A stretch of 64,000 bases of DNA from Flammula alnicola (GCA_015499995.1 JADNRV010000031.1:124001-188000); one strand, 5' to 3'. Positions 32,532 through 43,589 are shown, counted from the first letter of the stretch. The notes: generated by a model not told the origin, from the sequence alone. Numbers and translations are program-made.

Positions 32532-35176
32532 TCACTCGAAGGGCATACCTTCAACAGCTTCCGACAGAGACTCCCAATTATTCGCAACGTTCTCCGCATA
32601 TTCGTGCTCTTCGCGAGCAAAGTTCTTGACGGCCTGAGTCAGCAGCGCGTTCTCCCTATTGTGCAGCACGACACGGAGTTCATGCCACATACTAAGAAGC
32701 ATTTAGACGTTAGTTAGTCGATATATACGTGCAACAGCATGTATCACGACGCACCAAGCGCGTATAAACACGCGTCTGCTCAGCTGGGCAGCAATTGTCG
32801 CCTGATCCTTCTCGATCAAGCCCGTCAACCGTTCGACCTCCTCTTGCCAGTTCTCCTTCTGCGCCGCGCGAATGCCATCGAGTTTCAACGAGTGCGTTTC
32901 GATCTTTTTCTTTAAACGCTCGACCTGATCGATAGAGAGCCTGTCATGACGGATGAAGAGGTCTCTGGTCGCGAGATATAGGTCTCGTTGACTCTGCAGG
33001 TTGAATAATCGTGTTAAGATGAAGTAAATTCTTCAGAGATAAAATCCCACCTTTAGAGCCTCGAGTGTGGTATCTTGAAGAGTTCGTGACTGCGACACAT
33101 CAAAAACCGACATTTCGATGATTATACCTTAAAAGCTTACCCTTATCTCTGAAATTTCGGAGTGTCGTTGCGTGTGGGCAGCGACCTGTTCCAGTCCTGT
33201 TCGAACTCCATTGGACAGCTCACAGTCATCTCCTCTCCAACACGTCTCATTGACCTCGATGACCGCACGGAGCGTATTCGTCAACCTCGCGAGATCTCCC
33301 TGAGAATCCGTAAATCCAATATTGGTATTGAAACCCAAAAATGATTGTGTGAGCGATCCCGTCATGGAAGGCGGCGAACCAGGAAGGGACGCATGTGTCG
33401 AATGTGACGAGGATGGAGAAAGATCGGGCAAGGTGAAGTGAGTCGGCAGAAAGGCTCGACGTAGAGCTGGAGGTGTTCGTACCGCAGCTGCTTCTCGTCT
33501 TTTAATTATCCGCTCTGCCAAAATGCAGATCCTTTGCCACTGCTCGATAAGTTGAGGAATTTTTCCTCGTACGACTCTGTCCAACTCGAGAGTCAGAACG
33601 AGAAGGAAGAGGAACGATGACACGCTTCTTACGCAAGTTTGTCTTCCAAGTCGCTTGGAATTGTCATCTCTTCGATTCTGTCAACACGTTTGGAGGTAGA
33701 CTCTTCATCCAAAGAGACCGCATTCTGCTTGCGCCACGTCTCAAATGATGGTTCGGTTAGGAAGACGTTCAAAATTCCGTCCTCTTTCATGATAGGGTGG
33801 TTGCTATAAATTCAATAAGCCAAGGTTGTCCAACCAGGTTGAAAGTGAAACGTGTTGACGAACACCACAAAGTTGAGAGCTCTCGCCAACCCTCGCCTGA
33901 AATTAATCATAAGAGTCTTGTACAACTTGAAGACTAAATTGGTTCTAGTACCTTCTTTGCTCTAAGAATTGTTCGTCTGCTGTGGAAAATTCAGACCTAG
34001 TTATTTCATAGGTTAAGAAGAAGCTTACCTCCGACTCGTTTAGGAGGTAACGAGGGAAAAAGCCGGAATGGATAACGACGAACGAGGACGTCCCAAAGGA
34101 AGACAAATTCGGAGTATCGACGCGAGACAGGATGTGGTTTGCGCTATTAACCCATGCAAGTAAGTAAGGAGAAGCGAAAGTATATAAAGTAGCTATAAGA
34201 CAACTCACATCCGAAGCAACCTCATACACCGTATATCTGTTAAGGATGAATCCTTGTTGGCCTAGAATGGAGACCTTTATGTTCTCTTGCTTTTTCCACC
34301 ACTCACTCGGCAGTCCAGTGCCAGCCAGTGAGGAGGGGGTGCCATTCGGCAGCCCATCAGCACCGAAAGGGATGCTACTCGGTGCGCCAGGGAAGCGAGG
34401 GTTCACATTCCAAGGATCGTCTGATGAGTACGCTGGGAGGGGGGCACGGACGGTCTGAGCGCTGTTCTTTCTCGCACTGGAAGTTATAGGCGGGATCGCG
34501 GATAGGGATGGTTGGAGGCGGTTGAGGTCGAGGGTCGGTTCAGGCAAGGTATTCTGAGAGGACAGCGCGGCGACTTGTTCGATGCTCACATCTGTGCAAC
34601 AGGAGATGAGGATAGTAGGATGAAGATGCACGTTATGACGAACCTTTGCCCGACTGCGCGAGAGCAACGAGGGCTAAAGCGACGAAGAACTCGAGTTTGG
34701 AGACTCTCGGTTTGGTGCTAACGAGGTTGACAATCTGTGTATGCCAATGGTTCACAACAACGTCATATAGACAACAAATAGACTTACTCTGTCGATGGTG
34801 CTGGCCGGAAGGGATGACGTGCTGAGGACACGCGATAAAGCGTTCACTGACGTTTCTCCCGTATTGTTGGGGTCGACTGCGGCATACGAGCGATGGTAGA
34901 TGGATGGAACAGTTGCATCCGCTACGACGTTCATCGTCAGTTGCGCCTGCGACATATATGATACGCAAAGTCGCAATCACCTATAACTGCGCTGAACACA
35001 GATGGGGGCGCTTGAGGAGCAGGCGTGGGGGTCGGACTCGGTGCAGCGCTCCAGGGATCAAGGCCGCCGTCGTCATACACCGAATTCGAAAGTGGATTCT
35101 CATCGACAAAGCTGCCCCCAAAGCCGTTCGAGGTCGAGCCCGTATATCGCTGAGCAGGACGAGGGGCGTTGAACAT
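32532..35176 (-). CDS. MVP1: sorting nexin Mvp1-like (PX-BAR, SNX8 family)
   Basis: The start MFNAPRPAQRYTGSTSNGF at 35176 matches the Mvp1 N-terminus, followed by an acidic/Pro-rich segment with DDGGLDPWSAAPSP. Next come an EH-like region (SIYHRSYAAVDPNNTGETSV, KLEFFVALALVALAQ), a Pro/Ser linker, and the PX domain over several exons (RYTVYEVASD, SRRYSEFVFLWDVLVRYPFR, LPPKRVG, ADEQFLEQRRRGLARALNFV). A BAR-like coiled-coil region fills the C-terminus (RLKKKIETHS, EEHEYAENVANNWESLSEAV) with stop TGA at 32532. Mvp1 binds PI3P on endosomes and forms tubules for retromer-independent recycling. About eight short introns are present and no disruption was seen. Confidence 0.88.
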
Positions 35177-35507
35177 GATGGGTACAATAAGAGCTAAAGA
35201 GGCAGGCTAGCACCTCTTCGGTGCATATACGGCGGGAACGTACCACGTCTTGTCAGATGTTGGCCTCTTCTTCGGCTGTATGGCCTTGTTGTCCGCCATG
35301 ATCAGGGTTCACCTCCTCATCTTGAACGGATTCATATGAGAGATCGAGAACAAGATCCAGGTATGCCGTGCACGCTGTTACACTCCATGCGAAATAGGAC
35401 TATGTTTTGTCAAGGTATCTTCAGAAATATCTACGTCTACATTGCCCAGCAGTTACATCAAGGCATGCAGGTCTATACAATCACTGGTAAATTCCCAACG
35501 CCCCATC
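35177..35507. promoter_or_regulatory. MVP1 upstream region carrying the F-box-unit leader sequence
   Basis: On the minus strand a small open frame beginning MADNKAIQPKKR starts at 35299. It lies upstream of MVP1, like an upstream ORF. The same start and surrounding sequence recur upstream of the F-box-like genes (near 37270, 42216, 47120 and 49752). It is therefore part of the repeated unit and sits where the MVP1 promoter or 5' leader should be. Confidence 0.5.
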
Positions 35508-37088
35508 CTATGCCTCGAGGTCATACCAGCTTCTCAAGGCTCTCCCCTCACATGAATCTAGAGCTTTCACCTGTACACACGCATCATCGCCGGACACAGA
35601 ACTTTCACGGACCACGCTCCACCAGCTGATCGAACCCTTAACTTCGTTGATTATTTTGCAGATGTCGATATGCTTCAGCGTTGGTATGTTCCTTGCATAT
35701 GAAAGGGCAACGGCCTGTGCTGCGAGCAATGACTGGATTTCTGGACTTGTACCACCGCCTATTACATATTCAGTACCCCGGAGAATGAGGGAAACATATA
35801 CTAGGGGCACGGAAGCCAGGCTGCGAGGAACCTGGTTGCACTGAGTAGATTTAGTAACCTTTCAAAGCAACGGTGAATCGGACATGAGTCTCACCAAGAG
35901 ATCCAGCTCATCTGTGGCGTTTGCACCCAACAGAATATTCAAATAGGTCAAATGAGGTAGAGTGTGGCCCAAGGCCTTCCACCAAGATAAAGGCTTGACA
36001 CCGCTGTGGGCGAAGTGGAGACTTTTAGAGAGGTAGGCTCGCGTTACAGCGAACGCAGGTATAGCGTCGTCATCTTCAGAGCTCCAAGTAAATCCACACC
36101 ACACGACGTAGATGGCTGTGAGCAGCAGTGGAGTCAAGGAAAACATGGAGGTCATTGTATCGTCCCTTGATAGAAACCAGATTCGGAAATGAAACTTTGT
36201 GGGTTTGGGAGGCGCATCGCAATGCGAGAATGGTGAGAAGCCGAAAATGAGGGTGCGCAAGACTGGGAATGCCCTTGCGAGGCTTTTAGAGATACTTCGC
36301 AGCTGTCCAGAGAAAGTATCACGACGTTGGGAAGATCACCGGAGTTTTGATTTCGTTGCGGCCGTCTTCCGATTCCTCGTCGTGCAGCAAGTCGCGCAGG
36401 TTACACTCACTGAGACTGATCTCTGTCAAACCCCCCTGGTGGAACAGGACGCTTCCCATTCCTCGCCTACGGTGAGATCCAGCTGCTCCAGGTCCTCGTG
36501 TACATTGAATTTGACTGTCTGCAAGTTGGTAACGTCTTTCCTCAAATCCATCGCCTCGCCAAACAATTGATGCAAGGAGTCCTACATCCACAGATCGATA
36601 TAATGAGCCGGGGAAGGCTGAAGAGCGCGAGGGCAAATCGGGGGAATGAAAGGCAATTTCTTCCACCTGTCTTCATGACGATGGAGTGGAGGTTGGCATG
36701 AGCGCCAAAGCACATGTCAGAATAGGTGCCCATGTGGATACGGGGTATTCTTCCTTCTCTGCAAGAACATGCAAGTTTTCAACCCATCTGGTGGTGTAGA
36801 AGGCGAAATTCTGTATTTCGAGTTTGACTATGTACCTGCCTGCGCCCAAAATCTCTATTCGAGGATCAACGTCGGGATCCTCGACGTTCCTTGACTGTGT
36901 GTTGTTGAGGATGAAATTCAGGAAGGTGAGGACCTGTTGAGGATTTTGATTGAAGGAGACCGTACGCAATAGATGAGGCAATGCAAGAACGCGGATATGG
37001 AAGAGACAAGAGAAAGGACCGCGAGCGAGGACGTTGGACAAGCCTGAAGGATATGATCCAGCACGTCATCGTTAGGAGTATTACCCAT
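35508..37088 (-). pseudogene. F-box/LRR-like unit 1, decayed copy
   Basis: The start MGNTPNDDVL is still present (37088), and the terminal exon (35508 to about 35840, ending ALRSWYDLEA) is open. In between, the frame is broken by several small indels. One lies near 36995, where the sister copies read AAGAATGCGGATGTG and this copy reads AAGAACGCGGATATG with one base lost downstream. The copy shares most of its sequence with the intact units at 40428, 45341 and 47627. It is best read as a pseudogene of the tandem family. Confidence 0.8.
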
Positions 37089-37565
37089 GTTTTGAATGTG
37101 TCGCGATTCGCAAAAGAGGGCCTACGGGGGCGAGATATAGAGAATCGAAGCGTTATTTGAAGTCGACATAGATGGATGACAGCAGGGCCAGCGATGTGTA
37201 CCCAGGCCGACGATTTCAGGTTGGAACTGGGATGGCTATCTCGCAAGTCTTCGGCTGTATGGCCTTGTTGTCCACCTCCGAGTCGTGTTGAACGCATATA
37301 TACTCTATGTAGTACAATTGTCAATGTTAACGGTTAACTGACACACATGTAATACAACTAGAAAAAGAGAGGAGTGCCCTAGGAAAATGGATTCTGCGCG
37401 TGTTTACCTGTCGCTGAGCGTAGATTTCCCCTTGCCTGCCATGACTGGGAGGGGTAGAATTGCGATTTCAGCAACAGCTAATGTGGGGAGTATCGAAAAA
37501 GAGTTAGCTAACGGGATGTTCAACGAGCCCCATGCCACGAATAAGCTGTAATAGTCTCAAGGGTC
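37089..37565. other. spacer of the F-box repeat unit
   Basis: This is the upstream leader of unit 1 and the spacer that recurs in other units. The block beginning ATTCTGCGCGTGTTTACCTG near 37389 reappears near 44996 and 47243 with few changes. No independent gene was recognised. The spacer ends at CAAGGGTC, the target duplication of the composite element that follows. Confidence 0.6.
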
Positions 37566-37760
37566 GAGGACGTTCCGTATTTCGAGAGTCCGAACTGCCG
37601 CCGATCCGCCTGTCCGCCTGTCCGCCTAGCCCGCTTATCTCATCAGTCACAGTCGCCTGCACTTCCACCATCATGTACGCTTCCCCTGCCTTGTAATTAT
37701 TGATATTTATCCCCTCCATCGCCCCTCAGACCCCGCCAATGGTCGACGCAGTGTATATTA

Positions 37761-37933
37761 CAGGGTCTTGCAAAATGACGTTCAGTTCATAATTCTCAAA
37801 AATTGTTTGTACAGCTTTGCATATGTACAAAAAAGGAGACACAATCATCAAAGTTGCTGTATTGGGTGGATGGCAACGCCGTACAAACAACTTTTAGCAA
37901 ATTATGAACTGAACGTTATTATGCAAGACCCTG
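37761..37933. mobile_element. 173-bp TA-flanked MITE (Tc1/mariner-like)
   Basis: CAGGGTCTTGCA at 37761 is the inverted complement of the right end TGCAAGACCCTG at 37933. The inverted repeats extend about 35 bp (GACGTTCAGTTCATAATT on the left). TA flanks both ends (37759-37760 and 37934-37935). It is inserted in the composite element at 37566-39856. Confidence 0.8.
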
Positions 37934-38406
37934 TAATATCATAGCAGTAAATATATAAATTTGTATTGATAGAAATACTAGAAAACTTGCAGCTTTGGGA
38001 AGTGATGGATAAACCTTTGTAAAAGAGCGTGTTACACTGTTACTGCCGGAATTCAAGGAAAGTGAGCTAACAAATGAATGTTGTATGGATTTCTATGCAA
38101 CGCGAGCTCCACCTTTGGAAGTTCTCGAGAAGGATACAGGGTACAAAGTAGCAGGGATTTGACATTTCCTAATGAAAATGTGATTAAACCTTGAAAAACT
38201 ACCTATTCACCACTTCTGACAAGGGCGTTGTGAGTGCAGGCTGATCCGGTGATATAAAACTGGTCTTGTTCAATGAATACAGAGGGACCCAGCATATAAC
38301 TTTAATATAAGCGCGGGCGGCAGCGCGAGACGCGTCCAAGGCGCGCTGATCACGGGACAGACATTTTGGGTATATTTGTCATGTGGGTTAGGCGCACTGG
38401 CGGATT

Positions 38407-39123
38407 GAGGACGTTCCGTATTTCGAGAGTCCGAACTGCCGCCGATCCGCGTGTCCGCCTGTCCGCCTAACTTCGCTTATCTCATCAGTGAAATTTCATC
38501 ACTTTCTACTATCTTAGCCACCGCCCGCCCAATAGTTAGTGGGAATTATTTTCCCCCCCGCTGTCCTGTGGATCCCGCGGAGGTCCACGCCATGAATATT
38601 ATGGCTGTAACTGTATTGATAGAGTAGAAAAGGTGATTAGAGCAGAAACCCGACAAAATGGCAGGCACAAAACGGATGATGGCTCGCAAGGAGCAAGTTT
38701 AAGGCAAAAGCGACATAAATCTTGAGGATAAAGGGTGGTCCTGCATTTATGCACAAGGCGATACCCATCTTTGTGTTCTGGGAAAAGAAATACCATACAA
38801 GGGTGGGGTATGGGTTCAGAATGTTCAGACTTCACATCGGGAAGGTGATTAAATCGCAAAATACGGCTGTTTACCGCCCCTGATATGGGCGCTGTAGGCG
38901 CGCGCTAATTCAACGATGAAAAATATATATATTGTAAGAAGTGCAGACGAATACAGGTACCTATACAAGGCGGGGAGGTGGCGCGAGGCGCGTCTACGGG
39001 AAGGCGCGCTGATCACGGGATTTGATGAGCATGGTCATTTTGGGTGGATTTGTCAGCCTCCCACAGGTTAGGCGGACAGGCGGATTGGCGGCGGTTCGGA
39101 CTCTCGAAATCCGGAACTTTCTG
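38407..39123. mobile_element. 717-bp hAT-like MITE nested in the composite element
   Basis: It is flanked by the direct repeat GGCGGATT (38399-38406 and 39124-39131), an 8-bp target duplication. The ends form inverted repeats of about 55 bp: the left starts GAGGACGTTCCG, and the right, read inward, starts CAGAAAGTTCCGGATTTCGA. It belongs to the same family as the outer element and inserted into that element's own right-terminal repeat. Confidence 0.78.
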
Positions 39124-39142
39124 GGCGGATTGGCGGCGGTTC

Positions 39143-39856
39143 GAGGACGTTCCGGTATTCGAGATTCCGCCCCTCCACACTGTCTGAGTGTCCACACTGT
39201 CCGAACCGCTTGCTTATCACATCAGTCACGCCGGCCACTTCTGCCCCAAGTGTAGATGATTTATTAATTATGTACTCTTCAGCAGACTTATTTCATTGTA
39301 TATAAATGTATAAGAAAATAGGGTCACAGTGCACTGATAATATGTAAACTTTCAAGAAAATCAAAACTAGGTAAATTTAAATATAAATATTGATTTATTG
39401 ATGGAGTACCGTGTGATAGAAGTATAGTGTCAAAGCAGGCATTTCGCTGAGGAAAAGACAAAGAGGCATTTATTTGAAAGAGATTTGGCACTTTCAGCTT
39501 CATTTTCATAAGGCGAGATATGCTGTCGGTCCTCGCCATTGCATGCAATGCAGCAAGCAACAATTTATGTTCATTTTTCAGGTAATTACAGTAAATTTTT
39601 GAATTAGTAGACTAGTAGTGTTCATAGGGGAAATATCTTATATTATGATAAAGGCGGGGGTGAATAGAGGATTAGTTTTTGAACTATTGCAACGTACATG
39701 GCGAGGATCGGCTCAACGCGTCGAGAGTGGACACGCGCGCGTTGATCACGAGAGGTGATTTTCGCAGGCTTTACTGAAATTTGTCAGCCACCTGTTCGGA
39801 CGTGTGGACAGGCGGACACTGTGGAGGGGCGGACTCTCGAAATACGGAACTTTCTG
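39143..39856. mobile_element. 714-bp hAT-like MITE variant sharing the right end of the composite
   Basis: Left end GAGGACGTTCCGGTATTCGA at 39143 pairs with the right end at 39856 through a variant subterminal motif (CCGCCCCTCCACA). The first type carries CCGAACTGCCGCC instead. No matching 8-bp target duplication was found for this pair. The right end may have been exchanged with that of the outer element by recombination. Confidence 0.55.
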
Positions 39857-39888
39857 CAAGGGTCAAGCAACTAAAATCCTCGAACTTA

Positions 39889-40308
39889 TGTCGGAAACTT
39901 CCAGAATGCCTTATCAAGCCGATAATGCCGATAATATTGGGCTTCTCTGATCAGGCCTGATAAGGGTAGGAGTTAGCCTGTTCAGGGTACGTTTGAGTGG
40001 CTGTTAGATATATTGTGGGCTAGGATTTGATTTCCATCAGCCCTTTGACTTAGTGGTTTTGATCGTCAGTAAGTTCGGTGACTACATTACATAAAGTGTA
40101 GTCTAGAAACTTTTGGTTCGAGCCTCCATGTTGGCGAAATAAATAAATCTTCCTGTTCATAAAGCGCTCCTCTTATCACGCATAATTTACCTAATCATGC
40201 AAAATGCAGTCACCTGATCATGCTAACTCCTCCCCTGTTCAGGCCTGATTAGAAACCCGAATATTATTAAGATTTCGGCCTTATCAGGCATTCTGGAAGT
40301 TTCCGACA
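39889..40308. mobile_element. 420-bp long-TIR non-autonomous element
   Basis: About 88 bp at the left (39889-39976, beginning TGTCGGAAACTTCCAGAATG) are repeated inverted at the right (40221-40308). The interior is non-coding. Sister F-box units show the uninterrupted site (CTCGAACTGCCTCC near 45175 and CTCGAACTTGCCCTC near 47465), so the insertion is recent relative to the unit duplication. The target duplication appears short (TT). Confidence 0.75.
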
Positions 40309-40427
40309 TTGCCTCCAACGAGTCGGACTCGCAATGCACGGGAAAACCCCGCCTATACGTGGGGAGGTCACAATAATGCGAATTTTCTCATCTATTATTT
40401 TCACCGCTATATTCCCAAAGCCCCATC

Positions 40428-42038
40428 CTATGCCTCCAGATCATACCAGCTTCTCAAAGCTCTCCCCTCATATGCATCTAGAGCTTTCACCTGTACACAC
40501 ACATCATCGCCGGACACAGAACTTTCACAGACCACGCTCCACCAGCTGGTCAAACCCTTAACTCCGTCGATTTTCTTGCAGATGTCGATATACTTCAGCG
40601 TTGGTATGTTCCTTGCATAGGAAAGCGCAATGGCCTGTGCTGTGAGCAAGGATTGGATTTCTGGGCTTGTACGGTCACCTATTACATGTCTAGTACCCCC
40701 AAGAATGAAGGAAACATAGGCTAGGGGCACGGAAGCCAGGCTGCGAGGAACCTGGATGCACTGCGTAGAATTTAGTAACTTTCAAACTTTCAAAACCAAT
40801 GGTGAATCGGACATCAGTCTCACCAAGAGATCAAGCTCATCTATGGCGTCTGCAGCCAACAAAATATCCAAATATGTCAAATGAGGTAGAGTGTGGCCCA
40901 AGGCCTTCCACCAAGATAAAGGCATGACCTCATCGTGGGTGAAGTGGAGACTTTTCAGAAAAGGTACAGCTCGCGTTACAGCGAATGCAGGTGTAGCGTT
41001 GTCGTCTTCAGGGGTCCAAGGAAAGTCCACCACCACACGACGTAGATGGCTGTGAGCAGCAGTGGAATCAAGGAAAACATAGAGGTCCTCGTATCGTCCC
41101 TTGATATAAACTAGACTTGGAAATGAAATTTTGTGGGTTTGGGAAGGTCCATCGCGACGCGAGAACGGCGAGAAGCCGAAAATGAGGATGCGCAAGGCCG
41201 GGAATGCACTTGCGAGGGCTTTTAGAGATACATCGCAGCTGTCCAGAGAGAGTATCATGACGTTAGGGAAGATCATCGGAGTTTTGATTTCGTTGCGGTC
41301 TTCTTCCGATTCCTCACCGTGCAGCAAGTTGCGCAGGTTGCATTCAAAGAGATCGATCTCTGTCAAACGCCCCCTGGTATGGAACAGGACGCTTCCCATT
41401 CCTTCGCCTGCGGTAAGATCCAGCTGCTCCAGGTCACCGTGTACATTGAATTTGACCGTCTGCAAGTTGGTAACGTCTTTCCTCAAATCCATCGCGTGCC
41501 CAAAACAATTTGATGCAAGGAGTCCTACACTCCACAGGTCGATATAAGTGAGCCGGGGAAGGCTGAAGAGTGCGAGGGCAAAACCGGGGGAATGAAAGGC
41601 AATTTCTTCCACCTTGCCTTTCATGACGATGGAATGGAGGTTGGGCATGAGCGCCAAAGCACGTGTCAGAATAGGTGCCCAGGTGGATACGGGGTATTCC
41701 TCATTCTCTACAGGAACAAGCCTGTCTACAACCCACACGGTGGTCTGTAAGGCGAGCACCCCTATTTCGAGTTTGACTATGTACCTGCCTGCGCCCAAAA
41801 TCTCTGTTCGATGACCAACGTCGGGATCCTCGACGCTCCTTGACTGTGTGTTGTTGAGGATGAAATTCAGGAAGGTGAGGAGCCCTTGAGGACTTCGATC
41901 GAGGGAGACCGTACGCAATAGATGAGGCAATGCAAGAATGCGGATGTGCGAAGAGACAAGAGAAAGGACCACGAGCGAGGAAGTTGGACAAGCTTGAAGA
42001 ATATGATCCAGCACGTCATCGTTAGGAGTATTACCCAT
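40428..42038 (-). CDS. F-box/LRR-like protein, unit 2
   Basis: Two exons, 40824-42038 (405 codons) and 40428-40760, give about 515 aa. The intron uses GTGAGACT and CTACGCAG. The N-terminus MGNTPNDDVLDHILQACPTS with HLLRTVSL resembles the F-box-like motif of Agaricomycete proteins (DDVLxHIL, LRTVSL). The body shows leucine-rich spacing (LPRLTYIDLWSVGLLA, LTEIDLFECNLRNLL, HLTYLDILL). The second exon starts CIQVPRSLASVPLAYVSF and ends ALRSWYDLEA. By analogy it would be a substrate adaptor of an SCF ubiquitin ligase, but the F-box is weak and this is inference. It is one of three intact copies in the array. Confidence 0.7.
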
Positions 42039-42390
42039 GTTTGCAAAAGAGGGCCTACGGGTGCGAGATGTGGAGAATCGAAGCGTTATTTGAAGTCGAC
42101 ATAGATGGATGACAGCAGGGCCAGCGATGTGTACTCAGGCCGACGATTTCAGGTTGGAACTGGGATGGCTATCTCGCAAGTACCTCTTCGGCTGTATGGC
42201 CTTGTTGTCCGCCATCATCACCTCATATATACTCTATGTACTTGCCATTTGTCAACGTTAACTGGTACATATGTAATACAACTAGGAATGCCCTAGGAAA
42301 TTGGAAAGATATATGCATGTATGCAAATGCTACTTGACGTTCGACCGTGGCCGGTAACTGTATTCCACATCAGATTTATCAATGCGAGGC
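42039..42390. other. upstream leader of unit 2 and start of a CBS-side duplication
   Basis: The first part is the repeated leader with the small MADNKAIQPK start at about 42216. From about 42310 the sequence matches the stretch at 49905-49975 next to the CBS gene (TTGACGTTCGACCG, GGTAACTGTATTCCACATC). It ends in the first copy of the 14-bp duplication TATCAATGCGAGGC (42377-42390). Confidence 0.6.
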
Positions 42391-43351
42391 GTGTGAAATC
42401 AACTTTATTTCTACTAGCAACGTTTGCGCACGGTAGCAGTATCGCTAGGGGTTACATCTCGGCGTGACCTAGGTAATACTCTAAGTGTCCGTAAATCATA
42501 CCCGTTTCTCGTTTCGTCCCGTACCGCAATCCTAATCAAGCCTTAGAGGGGCCAATTAAACCCCCGCAAGTTACCCACGAATCTATAACCTCCTGATCCC
42601 CGGAATAGTCCTGCCCCACACTGGAGGTGAATCCACGGCCGCATTTACTCATCTCGGCTACGGGTGGCGTCCGACTTCCTACTTTCTTCGTGATTGCAGC
42701 CATACCTGCCATATTTGATTGACCAGGCCCCCGGTTCAGGTCCACAGGTGCGCTGATGTAGGCTGCGGGGGACGGGGGCGCAGTTCGTCGCAGCTGCCTG
42801 ATCATGATGGTCTTACGGGCTCAAGCCACGGGGAACTGGGACCCCATGGACTTACAGGGCACACCCGGAAACCGGGTGTTCACCGCGGTTGTCGGCTTGT
42901 CCTAGACAAAGACGGGGAAGCAAGTCCCAGTCCTTGCCCCAAAGGGTCGGCTCTGGCCGTCTCGCCACAAATCCAAATGATGCGTTCTCACACATCTCGC
43001 TTGCGCTCCTACTATTCCACCCTCTTGTACATATTTGGTATAACGGTGTGACCTTGTGACCTCCCAAATTTCCTTCCTGGCATACTACCTTTTCAGTAGT
43101 GAAGGAGGACCAGATGAACTTGATATCATAGGATGGGACGTCTAGGTGTCTTGACCGGTCCCTTGAGACCAATCACGGCAGGACATGGCTGCCTTCCTAA
43201 TGACGTTGCCCGTACGGTGAATCCCGGTGGCGTTGAATTGTCACATGGTGTCTAAAGTGTTTTAACCATGCGACCAGCCAGGATCGAACTCTCGTCCAAC
43301 CAAAGCCTAGGGTTTGACTCACGATGGTGCCCACTGTGCCACCGCGCCCCC
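42391..43351 (-). mobile_element. 961-bp tRNA-derived retroposon (SINE-like) with 14-bp target duplication
   Basis: The insertion is bounded by TATCAATGCGAGGC on both sides (42377-42390 and 43352-43365). Read on the minus strand it starts GGGGGCGCGG, followed by TGGCACAGTGGGC, a perfect Pol III A-box (TRGYNNARYGG). About 45 nt further comes GAGTTCGATCCTG, a perfect B-box (GWTCRANNC). The 5' and 3' arms do not pair, so this is not a functional tRNA gene. The tRNA-like head, long target duplication and minus-strand direction fit a SINE-type retroposon mobilised by a LINE. The length is large for a SINE, and the body is unrecognised. Confidence 0.7.
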
Positions 43352-43365
43352 TATCAATGCGAGGC

Positions 43366-43565
43366 AGGGGCAGGACTACGGTTTGCTCATGTAGTTTCGA
43401 ATCCTAGAGAAAGAGGCCTTAGCCACAGTCCAAGATGCACCTTCAAAAACCAAGGCTTACCCATCAGGAAGCAGAACGATGACATTCTTTCCAGAGGTAC
43501 TGGCGACAGCGGGCCTTCCCTTCGTCGCTCTTCAGCCATAACAAGGCACCAGAGAGCGCACTGCA
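43366..43565 (-). pseudogene. duplicated 3' fragment of the cystathionine beta-synthase gene
   Basis: The sequence from CGGTTTGCTCATGTAGTTTC to GCACCAGAGAGCGCACTGC is nearly identical to 50131-50313 of the CBS gene. It covers the last intron and the coding part just upstream. A stretch present in the functional copy (about 49993-50130) is deleted. It has neither start nor stop of its own and ends where the PMT-derived sequence begins. Confidence 0.8.
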
Positions 43566-43589
43566 GTATCATTATGTCTGCTATGGTCG

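Larger units (their letters stand above)
37566..39856. mobile_element. composite hAT-like non-autonomous element with 8-bp target duplication
   Basis: The 2.29-kb insertion is bounded by the direct repeat CAAGGGTC (37558-37565 and 39857-39864). The ends are imperfect inverted repeats: the left begins GAGGACGTTCCGTATTTCGA, and the right, read inward on the other strand, begins CAGAAAGTTCCGTATTTCGA. Subterminal GTCCGCC repeats follow, as is usual in hAT elements. No transposase frame was found. Other insertions lie inside it (37761-37933, 38407-39123, and an end pair at 39143-39856). The homologous spacers of sister units (near 45140 and 47420) lack it. Confidence 0.75.

Noticed and set aside
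40761..40823. Very short introns of 28-36 nt near the end of the F-box-like genes, or read-through to a 418/443-aa form
   Set aside because: A better donor upstream (GTGAGACT, GTAAGACT or GTGAGCCT) gives introns of 55-63 nt in all three intact units and leads into an open, conserved second exon.
43265..43351. Functional tRNA gene on the minus strand
   Set aside because: The A and B boxes are perfect, but the acceptor arms do not pair and the sequence is the head of a 961-bp insertion with target duplications. It was called a tRNA-derived retroposon instead.
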